From the NCBI GenBank assembly GCA_013140395.1, contig JABFSY010000290.1, forward strand, positions 1-12,081: a stretch of DNA of 12,081 nt. The letters run 5' to 3'. The stretch's first letter is position 1. Every line of letters starts with the position of its first letter. The translations under genes and the position numbers were made by a program. This DNA is from Cyclobacteriaceae bacterium. GTDB taxonomy: Bacteria > Bacteroidota > Bacteroidia > Cytophagales > Cyclobacteriaceae. This document shows positions 1 through 5,287 of this stretch, piece by piece. The notes below the pieces were generated by a model. The model did not search any database, was not told the origin of the DNA, and saw only the letters and a list, made by a program, of their open reading frames with translations.

Positions 1-1062
1 AAAAGGGCGAGTTTCCTCGGGGTGACACCTTTCTGTCTGCTTTTGCGCTGGACTACAAGTTAATGTTAAACAAGGTTCATCCCATCCAATTCTTCTAGCA
101 ATACCTGTTTTTCCACCTCCTAGGTAAAAACTACCTCCCATAAATTTTTTCTGTATTTTTATTGGCAAGTCACGCCAGTAACCTTTTTGAGGAACCAAAT
201 CCAAAACATCAATTTTACTTTGTGGGTATTTAGCACCTTGTGATTTTGGGACAGTCGAGTCAAATAACTCTCCTTTCTTCAGAGCATCTTTCAAGTTGTA
301 TATTCTTTTGTACGGCCTTGGATATTCATATTTTAAGTGAATGTCCTTTCTGATACCAACTAAAATTAACCGTTCGCGTTTTTGGGGCACCTTATAATTA
401 ACAGCCTTTAATACTTGAACGGGGACAACATTATAACCGATTTCATTTAGAATGGAAATCATTCCTTGTAAGGTTTTCCCGTTTTCGTGACTTAGTAATC
501 CTCGGACATTTTCACCAATACAAATTAGAGGATTCACTTCTTTTACAACTCTGGCAAACTCATAAAAAAGTGTTCCTCTTGCATCTGCAAGACCTAATTT
601 CTTTCCTGCATAGCTGAAAGCCTGACAAGGGAAGCCACCAGTTACGACATCAACTTTATGGCGATACTCTGAAAAATCATAAGACTTAATATCTCCCTCC
701 AAAACTTTCCATTGTGGCCTGTTTTTTCTTAAAGTTTGACAAGCCCATTTATCTATCTCATTTAACGCAACACATTTCAATCCTGCCCTCTCCAGTCCGA
801 CAGCCAAGCCACCTGCGCCAGCAAATAATTCCAAGACAGAATAGATTTTATCGGGCTTTACATAATTGGAAACCGTGTCTTGAACATCCCGACTAAAAAA
901 ATCTCCAAATAAAGTCTCAACTTGTTCTCTTTTGTATACTCGGTAATTACTCATTGGTTCACGGACAGCAGAAAGTTTACCCTCCCTATCCCACCGCCTA
1001 AGTGTTTCCTTGCTTTTTCCAATAAGTTCAGACGCTTCGGAAAGTGTCAAATATTCATTCAT
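1..1062 (-). CDS. DNA (cytosine-5-)-methyltransferase with N-terminal MerR-like HTH, 3' end cut by window
   Basis: Transfers a methyl group from S-adenosylmethionine to C5 of cytosine in a specific DNA site, as the modification half of a restriction-modification system or as a solitary methylase. Reading the minus strand from the ATG at 1062 gives 354 uninterrupted residues to the window edge. Residues about 4-50 form a MerR/excisionase-like helix-turn-helix (TLSEASELIGKSKETLRRWD, then a NYRVYKREQVE wing). C5-methylase motifs follow in order: motif I FAGAGG at 80-85, catalytic motif IV PCQ at 145-147 (C146), motif VI ENV at 184-186, motif VIII QKRER at 227-231, a target-recognition region at roughly 245-325, and motif IX-like LTLTCSPAQKQTERCHP near 332-348. 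Motif X should lie just beyond the edge, so perhaps 40-80 residues are missing. The gene is more A+T-rich than its neighbours, suggesting transfer. Any partner endonuclease would have to be to the left. The target site cannot be read from the sequence. Confidence 0.96.
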   Translation of the reverse strand, partial: MNEYLTLSEASELIGKSKETLRRWDREGKLSAVREPMSNYRVYKREQVETLFGDFFSRDVQDTVSNYVKPDKIYSVLELFAGAGGLAVGLERAGLKCVALNEIDKWACQTLRKNRPQWKVLEGDIKSYDFSEYRHKVDVVTGGFPCQAFSYAGKKLGLADARGTLFYEFARVVKEVNPLICIGENVRGLLSHENGKTLQGMISILNEIGYNVVPVQVLKAVNYKVPQKRERLILVGIRKDIHLKYEYPRPYKRIYNLKDALKKGELFDSTVPKSQGAKYPQSKIDVLDLVPQKGYWRDLPIKIQKKFMGGSFYLGGGKTGIARRIGWDEPCLTLTCSPAQKQTERCHPEETRPF

Positions 1063-1093
1063 AACCAAATTAGCTAACCTTACACAATGGTTA

Positions 1094-1123
1094 CAAATTT
1101 ATAACAAAATTTAAAACTGCAAA
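1094..1123 (-). promoter_or_regulatory. Bacteroidota-type promoter for the methyltransferase
   Basis: Read on the minus strand, TTTG (1120-1123) is followed after 18 bases by TAAATTTG (1094-1101). This matches the Bacteroidota primary sigma pattern TTTG-N17-23-TAnnTTTG at every fixed position. The -7 box ends 32 bases before the ATG at 1062, leaving a short leader, so the position suits the methyltransferase. The surrounding sequence is very A+T-rich, which raises the chance of coincidence, but both boxes and the spacing agree. Confidence 0.65.
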
Positions 1124-1190
1124 CAGTATATTAAAAAAATGAAGAGTTATTTTGTTGGTTTAAATCATAAGATTGAAATTTTCTCAGCCT

Positions 1191-1253
1191 TGGTTCGTGT
1201 CTTCACGAATCAAGCTAACTTAAAGCAGCTGTTCTTCGTGAGGACACGAACCA
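1191..1253. repeat. Nested palindrome: 19-bp inverted repeat around a 25-nt loop
   Basis: The arms 1191-1209 and 1235-1253 are reverse complements except at one position, which would be a G-U pair in a plus-strand RNA, so the stem is 19 bp with loop 1210-1234. Each arm is itself a small palindrome, TTCGTG-N4-CACGAA, so the unit can also fold as two separate hairpins. No T-run follows on the right, so it is not a normal plus-strand intrinsic terminator. It resembles a dispersed palindromic (REP-like) element or a recombination or protein-binding site. Function is unknown. Confidence 0.75.
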
Positions 1254-1291
1254 TGGGTGAGAAGATAGATTTGGAGATAGACATCATGTCC

Positions 1292-1326
1292 CTCGCCATC
1301 GTTGGGGTTCTTCTCCAACGAGCGAG
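1292..1326. repeat. Imperfect hairpin, 12-bp stem with 2-nt bulge
   Basis: CTCGC (1292-1296) and TCGTTGG (1299-1305) pair with CCAACGA (1315-1321) and GCGAG (1322-1326), leaving CA (1297-1298) as a bulge and a 9-nt loop. It lies 38 bp after the nested palindrome and is not followed by a T-run. It is probably part of the same structured, non-coding stretch. Confidence 0.6.
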
Positions 1327-1345
1327 ATGAAAAAGGTCAACAGAG

Positions 1346-1377
1346 AAGCTTTTCAGCCCTCACAATGCCAAAAGCTT
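1346..1377. repeat. Short inverted repeat AAGCTTTT / AAAAGCTT
   Basis: Eight-base arms at 1346-1353 and 1370-1377 are exact reverse complements separated by 16 bases. It is the third inverted repeat in a row in this gap. Being short and A/T-rich, it could be chance. Confidence 0.4.
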
Positions 1378-1431
1378 GAGCGTGTACAAATTGGCCTTAT
1401 TTTGCTAAGCATCATTAAACTTTGATGACTC

Positions 1432-1463
1432 TTTGTACTCTAATGAACGGAACTTTATCTTAA
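1432..1463 (+). promoter_or_regulatory. Possible weak promoter for the exported protein at 1486
   Basis: TTTG at 1432-1435 is followed after 20 bases by TATCTTAA at 1456-1463, a partial match to TTTG-N-TAnnTTTG (the last two bases of the -7 box differ). It sits 22 bases before the ATG. The match is weak and the region A/T-rich. Confidence 0.3.
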
Positions 1464-1485
1464 ATCTCTCTTAAAAAGCAAAAAT

Positions 1486-2316
1486 ATGGTACAATTCAAA
1501 AATATCAGCTTGCTATTCGTGTTGTTAACAGTCGCTGCTTTGCCCACGATGGCACAGACCATCTCCGCAGCAGACTCTACCGGACTGCCGGGCGATAACT
1601 TTAGTCTGGAAGGAGCGCTGGAGTTGTTTAAGAAGTCCACCTCACCGGAAGAATTTGAGAAGCTCCTCAACGAAGAAAACAGTCAGGTCAACAACCTGGA
1701 TCTAAATGGTGATGGTGAAACGGATTATATAAAAGTAATTGACCAGACCAAGAAAGGCGTACATGCTTTTGTTTTGCAAGTTGCCGTTTCGGCAACAGAA
1801 AATCAAGACATCGCAGTGATTGAGTTGAAGAAGACGGGCGAGGAAAAAGCCGTGGCGCAGATTGTAGGCGATGGAGATATGTATGGTGAACAAACCATTG
1901 TAGAGCCGACAGAAGAAGTGCTGACAAACGCAGGTACCAGCCGAACTCAGGTGGTGGTGAATGTGTGGACGTGGCCTGGTGTGCGTTATGTGTACACGCC
2001 CGCGTATCGTGTTTGGGTATCTCCCTATCGCTGGAGCGTATATCCCAGCTGGTGGAGACCTTGGCGCCCGATTCGGCAGCGGATTTTTTATACGTATCGT
2101 GCACCTTACCGAAATCGCTACGTGGCTGTTTCCACGCACCGCGTGGTGCGCGCCCATCGCGTGTATGCACCTCATCGCGTCACTTCAGTTGCAGTACATA
2201 CAAGACATGGTGCGGCAGTATCACATTATCGCACCACACGTACTGTGAGAGTTCATAATGGAGCGAAACGTACAAGAACAACCGGCACTACGAGAACGGG
2301 TCGTAGGAAGCATTAG
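1486..2316 (+). CDS. Exported hypothetical protein with EF-hand-like loop and Arg/Tyr/Trp/His-rich tail
   Basis: I do not recognise a named family. The 276-residue product starts with a clear signal peptide (residues 1-24, hydrophobic core then MAQ), so it is probably periplasmic or surface-exposed. Residues 30-68 are acidic and helical-looking. DLNGDGETDY at 72-81 has the D-x-N-x-DG-x-x-D spacing of an EF-hand/dockerin-type calcium loop and leads into a beta-rich segment (82-160). From about 161 the composition changes sharply: Trp/Tyr/Pro (WTWPG, RWSVYPSWWRPWRP at 182-195), then an Arg/His/Thr-rich, strongly basic tail to the end. That tail could bind polyanions such as lipopolysaccharide, nucleic acid or exopolysaccharide, but this is inference from charge alone. 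The ATG at 1486 is favoured because the signal peptide begins there and the leader before it is A-rich. Several long reading frames on both strands across its right half are compositional shadows. Confidence 0.88.
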   Translation: MVQFKNISLLFVLLTVAALPTMAQTISAADSTGLPGDNFSLEGALELFKKSTSPEEFEKLLNEENSQVNNLDLNGDGETDYIKVIDQTKKGVHAFVLQVAVSATENQDIAVIELKKTGEEKAVAQIVGDGDMYGEQTIVEPTEEVLTNAGTSRTQVVVNVWTWPGVRYVYTPAYRVWVSPYRWSVYPSWWRPWRPIRQRIFYTYRAPYRNRYVAVSTHRVVRAHRVYAPHRVTSVAVHTRHGAAVSHYRTTRTVRVHNGAKRTRTTGTTRTGRRKH

Positions 2317-2324
2317 CCCAAGCT

Positions 2325-2347
2325 AGCGCGCGTTTTAAACGCGTGCT
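2325..2347. repeat. Hairpin with 11-bp stem just after the exported-protein gene
   Basis: AGCGCGCGTTT (2325-2335) pairs with AAACGCGTGCT (2337-2347) with one G-U pair and a one-base centre. It begins 8 bases after the stop codon at 2316. It could stabilise the mRNA 3' end, but no T-run follows, so a classical intrinsic terminator is not supported. Confidence 0.55.
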
Positions 2348-2364
2348 CATTCACTATCAGTCGC

Positions 2365-2387
2365 GGCACTCGTTACGAACGAGCGCC
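2365..2387. repeat. Second hairpin in the same intergenic gap
   Basis: GGC-A-CTCGTT (2365-2374) pairs with AACGAG-C-GCC (2378-2387) around the loop ACG, with a single A-C mismatch. It comes 17 bases after the preceding hairpin. The pair of G+C-rich hairpins suggests a dispersed palindromic element or an mRNA-end structure. No T-run follows. Confidence 0.5.
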
Positions 2388-2469
2388 AACAGGTGAACCC
2401 GACTCTCCCCAAGAAAATTCTTGACAGAAAAAAGGCAGAACATTTTTTCCTGGTTTCTGTTTTTAATTT

Positions 2470-2700
2470 GTGCGTAAAAAAACCGAGTTCTTGATCAGTA
2501 TCACCACTGGGCTTTTGTTGGTGTATACCGTGATGGCTGCCTTACCTATCGCGTTTGCCGTTGTGTTCTTTCTGTTTTTGGTCGTATCGGCTCTTACTAT
2601 CTGGATGGTGATTGCCATTCTAAAAGATACCTCGCATCTGAGCGACAAGAAATTTGATGATTATTTTTACGAGGATTCTTCGATCAAAAAAAATCGTTGA
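2470..2700 (+). CDS. Small two-helix inner-membrane protein, hypothetical
   Basis: The 76-residue product has two predicted transmembrane helices (about 8-28 and 30-53), with a short basic N-terminus MRKKTEF and an acidic, soluble tail (SDKKFDDYFYED) followed by KKNR. The arrangement suggests a hairpin in the inner membrane with both ends in the cytoplasm by the positive-inside rule. The start is GTG at 2470; the in-frame codon at 2464 is a stop, so no longer version exists. I recall similar short proteins in Cytophagales-type genomes but no known role. Its stop at 2700 lies 8 bp from the stop of the opposing rhomboid gene, so the two transcripts probably overlap at their ends. Confidence 0.75.
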   Translation: MRKKTEFLISITTGLLLVYTVMAALPIAFAVVFFLFLVVSALTIWMVIAILKDTSHLSDKKFDDYFYEDSSIKKNR

Positions 2701-2708
2701 AAACGCAG

Positions 2709-3335
2709 CTAAAAAAGCGACAACACCCAGTACTTTATTTGTTCGTAAAAATTTGGCAATGATGCCGGATACACTACAATACAAAAAAGAAATCCATACA
2801 CAGCGCCATACAAGTGAGCATCGTGGTTGATGTTGTCGTTTGCTTTTCTGCCCTGATAATACGTGTAGATCAGGTAGCCTACACCAAATACAAACCCGGG
2901 CATGCAGAGTGCGAAGTATAGGCAAATCGACTGCAACGGTTGAAAAATGATAAACACAAAAATGACTGATCCCACCCCTCCTGAAGCGCCCAGCGCGTTA
3001 TAATTTGTATTGTTTTTTTCTTTTAAGTAAGTCGGGATATCAGAAACAACAATAGCCGTGAGATACAAGGCAATGAAATAATACATGCCTGCTTCGCCAA
3101 ACAAAGCCCCTAACACAGACTCTACCGCGGTGCCAAAAAAGTAGAAGGAGAACATGTTCCACAGCAAATGCATGTGATCTTGATGGATGAATCCGGAGGT
3201 GATAAATCTATAGTATTGGCCGTTCGTACGTACTGAGTGAGGGTTCATCATGAGCCGCGCCAACAATTCGGGCTTATTGAACGAATAAAAACTTATGGCT
3301 ACAGTAACGCAGATCAGAATGACAGTTACACTCAC
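2709..3335 (-). CDS. Rhomboid-family intramembrane serine protease
   Basis: Rhomboids cleave transmembrane substrates inside the membrane using a Ser-His dyad. The 208-residue product shows the family signatures in order: HLLWN at 56-60 (the H-x3-N motif of TM2), GASGG at 116-120 with catalytic Ser118 (TM4), and HLYGAVYG at 174-181 (H-xx-G-xxx-G, catalytic His174, TM6). About six hydrophobic helices are visible, the bacterial core form, without added soluble domains. The start is a GTG at 3335. The frame stays open upstream to a stop at 3378-3380 with only CTG and ATT as alternatives, so the N-terminus could be up to about 11 residues longer. An ATG nearby is in another frame and followed at once by TGA. 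Substrates cannot be inferred. The gene ends tail-to-tail with the small membrane protein. Confidence 0.95.
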   Translation of the reverse strand: MSVTVILICVTVAISFYSFNKPELLARLMMNPHSVRTNGQYYRFITSGFIHQDHMHLLWNMFSFYFFGTAVESVLGALFGEAGMYYFIALYLTAIVVSDIPTYLKEKNNTNYNALGASGGVGSVIFVFIIFQPLQSICLYFALCMPGFVFGVGYLIYTYYQGRKANDNINHDAHLYGAVYGFLFCIVVYPASLPNFYEQIKYWVLSLF

Positions 3336-3643
3336 ATGAAAAGAATTAAAAAATAGGTTCAGTGCAATGTTAGATAATTAAGTCGGAACAATTCTATACA
3401 CGTTGGTCGGAGTCGATTAAACAGCCGCCACCGCGAAAAAAACACAAGCTTCGAATAGAAACCCATATTGCGGCAGGGATAGAAGCGGCACCCCGAGGTG
3501 GCAAGGCACGAGCAGGGCACGAGGAGTAGAGCGGATAGCCGGCCTGCCGCCCAGATAACCTAAGAATCAATTGAGTAATAACTGTATGTGATGCGCAGGA
3601 CTTTTTTTACATTGCGCCCGCTATTCAGCATTAACAATAACCT
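3336..3643. other. 308-bp divergent intergenic region
   Basis: This gap separates the divergently transcribed rhomboid and OmpA-family genes and must hold both promoters. I found no good match to the Bacteroidota promoter consensus for either. Its centre holds the structured-RNA candidate at 3470-3550. No reading frame here resembles a gene. Confidence 0.6.
3470..3550 (+). ncRNA. Candidate structured RNA element, 81 nt
   Basis: GCGGCAGG (3470-3477) and CCTGCCGC (3543-3550) form an exact 8-bp closing stem. Inside it two similar segments face each other: GGGATAGAAGCGGCA (3476-3490) and AGAGCGGATAGCCGG (3528-3542). Between them are a small hairpin CACC-CCGA-GGTG (3489-3500) and two copies of GGCACGAG (3505-3512 and 3516-3523) spaced 11 bases apart. 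From memory, a purine-rich motif of the form GGGATAGAAGCGGCA...AGAGCGGATAGCC recurs in intergenic DNA of many Bacteroidota, which would make this a member of a conserved RNA or repeat family; I cannot verify that here and do not assign a name. The strand is chosen from that recollection. It lies 93 bp before the OmpA-family gene, so it could be a leader element or a separate small RNA. Confidence 0.5.
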
Positions 3644-4810
3644 ATGAACAAGTCTATCCTAATCCTTTTGTTGGCAGCTGTCACCTGCTTTTCAGCCAGT
3701 GCCGAAGTAACACCCATTGCCAACGGCTATCATGTGGTGGTGGCCACCTTTAACGACCGCCAGGAAAAAGAGGCGCAAAGGTTTTCTGAGTCCCTCAACA
3801 AAAAAGGTTTTTCTTCTGGCTATGGGCTGGAAAAAGGAAAGCGTTTTATTTATGTTTTTCTCCAGAGTTTTGATTTCACTCAGTACAGCGCAGCCGTAAA
3901 GGCGATGACAGAAGCGCGGAAGAAAAGTGAATTTGCAACTGCCTGGGTAGTGAAAATAAAAGATGGCCGCGAGATTAAAGAGGGAGAAACAGTAGCTGAA
4001 ACTCCCGAACCAGTGGCGGAAAAAGAATTGGTGCCGGATATCATCACCGAGTATATACTCAATCCTCCGGCTGACCCCATTCCAAATCCGCAAAACCTGG
4101 CCAATACGCCCATATTCCTTAGCGTCTACCGCGACCGCGATAGCAAGAACGTAGTGGCGGATATCAATGTCTATGATCCTGAAAATGGCAAACTGTTGGC
4201 CACTTTGAAAAGCAATAGATACATGAATGTTTCTGATCCGAAAACAAAGTCGGGCAGAATTAAATTGGTTGCGTCTGCACTCGGCTATAGTGATGCCCAG
4301 GTGGAGATAGGATATAAGAACACAGAAAAAGACACCGTACAGAAAAACGTAGTCTATTTCGGGAGCTACTTTCAATTAAAGTTTCCGATGCAAAGGGTGC
4401 AGTCTGGCGCACAGGTGGTGATGTCAAAAGTTACCTTCTTTAACGATGCAGCTATCATGACTCCTTCGAGCAAAGAGCAATTATTGATATTATTGGAGAT
4501 GTTGCAGGAAAACCCTACGATGCGCGTACGCATCAACGGCCATACTAATAGCAATGACCGCGGCAAAATTATTTATGTAGGACCGGGCAAAAATTTCTTT
4601 AGCCTTACGGCAGATCGGATCGAGAAAAATGGTTCTGCAAAAGAGCTGTCAACCGCCCGCGCGCAAGCCATCAAAGACTGGTTGTTGACACAAGGAATCA
4701 CAGACGCTCAGGTGGAGGCCACAGGCTGGGGAGGTACAAAACCCCTCTACGAAAAGGGCAGCCAAAACGAACGCAAAAATGCGCGCGTAGAAATGGAGGT
4801 ACTTAATTAG
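3644..4810 (+). CDS. OmpA-family envelope protein with N-terminal SPOR-like region
   Basis: Probably anchors or senses peptidoglycan from the outer-membrane side of the periplasm. The 388-residue product has a signal peptide (1-20, cleavage near SASA/E). Residues 24-106 resemble a SPOR domain (GYHVVVATFNDRQEKEAQRF, later AWVVKIKDG), a fold that binds denuded glycan strands. A Pro/Glu-rich linker lies at about 118-155, then a beta-rich module at 156-250 of unknown type. The OmpA C-terminal domain spans about 260-388: VTFFNDAA, INGHTN at 297-302, ELSTARAQAI at 334-343 and NERKNARVE at 376-384. The Arg of the STARA motif (R339), a diaminopimelate contact in the family, is present, but the usual GHTD is GHTN. 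About 20 extra residues (304-330) sit between these two motifs. A strong terminator at 4844 ends the transcript. Confidence 0.92.
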   Translation: MNKSILILLLAAVTCFSASAEVTPIANGYHVVVATFNDRQEKEAQRFSESLNKKGFSSGYGLEKGKRFIYVFLQSFDFTQYSAAVKAMTEARKKSEFATAWVVKIKDGREIKEGETVAETPEPVAEKELVPDIITEYILNPPADPIPNPQNLANTPIFLSVYRDRDSKNVVADINVYDPENGKLLATLKSNRYMNVSDPKTKSGRIKLVASALGYSDAQVEIGYKNTEKDTVQKNVVYFGSYFQLKFPMQRVQSGAQVVMSKVTFFNDAAIMTPSSKEQLLILLEMLQENPTMRVRINGHTNSNDRGKIIYVGPGKNFFSLTADRIEKNGSAKELSTARAQAIKDWLLTQGITDAQVEATGWGGTKPLYEKGSQNERKNARVEMEVLN

Positions 4811-4843
4811 ACCGAAAGCCAGCTCCAACACGATCACACTGCG

Positions 4844-4880
4844 AAGCGACACTTGCTGGTTCCGGCAAGTGTCGCTTTTT
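4844..4880 (+). terminator. Rho-independent terminator of the OmpA-family gene
   Basis: A perfect 13-bp stem (4844-4856 with 4865-4877, including two terminal A-T pairs) encloses an 8-nt loop and runs straight into five T residues (4876-4880). It lies 33 bp after the stop at 4810. It overlaps the ATG at 4853 that would otherwise extend the next gene, so it also helps fix that gene's start. Confidence 0.9.
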
Positions 4881-4906
4881 ACAAATGCGGGTTTAAAAAT
4901 GACATC

Positions 4907-5107
4907 ATGACTGAACGAGAACTCATTAAGTTGGAAGCCACCATCCGGAATAAAATGGAGGAAATCAGAAAACAACGCGTAAGCCTAAAAGACTCGGGCA
5001 TCGGTGGACTGATGAATTCCCTGAAGAAAGTAGACGAAGCACTGTACGAGAAAATACTGCCGGAGTATAAAAAAATGGCGGCCGAAAGTAATATTTTTAA
5101 AAAATAG
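4907..5107 (+). CDS. Small hypothetical helical protein, 66 residues
   Basis: I do not recognise the family. From the ATG at 4907 the product is 66 residues, charged, and almost entirely helical in appearance: heptad-like leucine/isoleucine/methionine spacing over MTERELIKLEATIRNKMEEI, a glycine break DSGIGG near residues 29-34, then a second helix to the lysine-rich end. There is no signal peptide or membrane segment, so it is probably cytoplasmic, perhaps a two-helix coiled coil. A longer version starting at 4853 is rejected because that ATG lies inside the terminator stem and the added residues look unlike protein. Only 26 bases separate the terminator T-run from the start, so expression must come from read-through or an undetected promoter overlapping the terminator. 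Confidence 0.72.
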   Translation: MTERELIKLEATIRNKMEEIRKQRVSLKDSGIGGLMNSLKKVDEALYEKILPEYKKMAAESNIFKK

Positions 5108-5192
5108 TTTCTCTACGGTGCAGAGCACTCCCCTGAATAAATAAATCGGTTTTTAGTAGCACCACTCTCCATTAAAGCCCACCGGCAATCAG

Positions 5193-5257
5193 CTCCAAAA
5201 AAAAGTTGGCAGATTTGGAGTCTCTTTTGTAACCTTTTACAACTTTTCGAGTGTTAC
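5193..5257 (+). promoter_or_regulatory. Candidate control region of the ABC permease
   Basis: Two inverted repeats stand out: CTCCAAA (5193-5199) with TTTGGAG (5214-5220), and GTAAC (5229-5233) with GTTAC (5253-5257). TGTAACC at 5228-5234 followed after 17 bases by TGTTACTAC at 5252-5260 has the look of an ECF-sigma -35/-10 pair, since ECF -35 boxes often contain an AAC core. The primary Bacteroidota consensus is not convincingly present. Either reading is inference from pattern only. Confidence 0.35.
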
Positions 5258-5287
5258 TACCATCTACCAAGTCAACCACCCCTTGCC

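Larger units (their letters stand above)
1063..1485. other. 423-bp intergenic stretch between methyltransferase and exported protein
   Basis: This gap separates divergently oriented genes. Its left end holds the methyltransferase promoter (1094-1123), its centre the three inverted repeats (1191-1253, 1292-1326, 1346-1377), and its right end the leader of the gene at 1486. A 63-codon reading frame at 1139-1330 runs straight through the first two hairpins. Its product has no recognisable domain, and its sequence is dictated by the palindromes, so I do not call it a gene. A structured RNA or a remnant of a mobile element is possible. Confidence 0.6.

Noticed and set aside
1139..1330. 63-residue reading frame in the methyltransferase-exported protein gap
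   Set aside because: It reads through two hairpins whose sequence fixes its residues, shows no domain, and has no ribosome-binding or promoter signal of its own.
1688..2175. Two overlapping minus-strand reading frames of about 160 residues
   Set aside because: Both lie inside the exported-protein gene, have Cys/His/Arg-rich unnatural composition and no family likeness; they are by-products of its biased C-terminal codons.
1961..2258. Plus-strand reading frames of 95-97 residues in alternative frames
   Set aside because: They are frame-shifted readings of the same basic tail, without signal or domain.
2421..2449. TTGACA as a possible -35 box for the small membrane protein
   Set aside because: No matching -10 box lies at the right distance, and TTGACA is not the Bacteroidota housekeeping motif.
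3692..4375. 227-residue minus-strand reading frame
   Set aside because: It is fully antisense to the OmpA-family gene, which has clear domains and a signal peptide; the antisense product looks like no protein family.
4853..4906. Upstream ATG extending the 66-residue protein by 18 residues
   Set aside because: The ATG lies within the stem of the intrinsic terminator, and the added residues do not continue the helical pattern.
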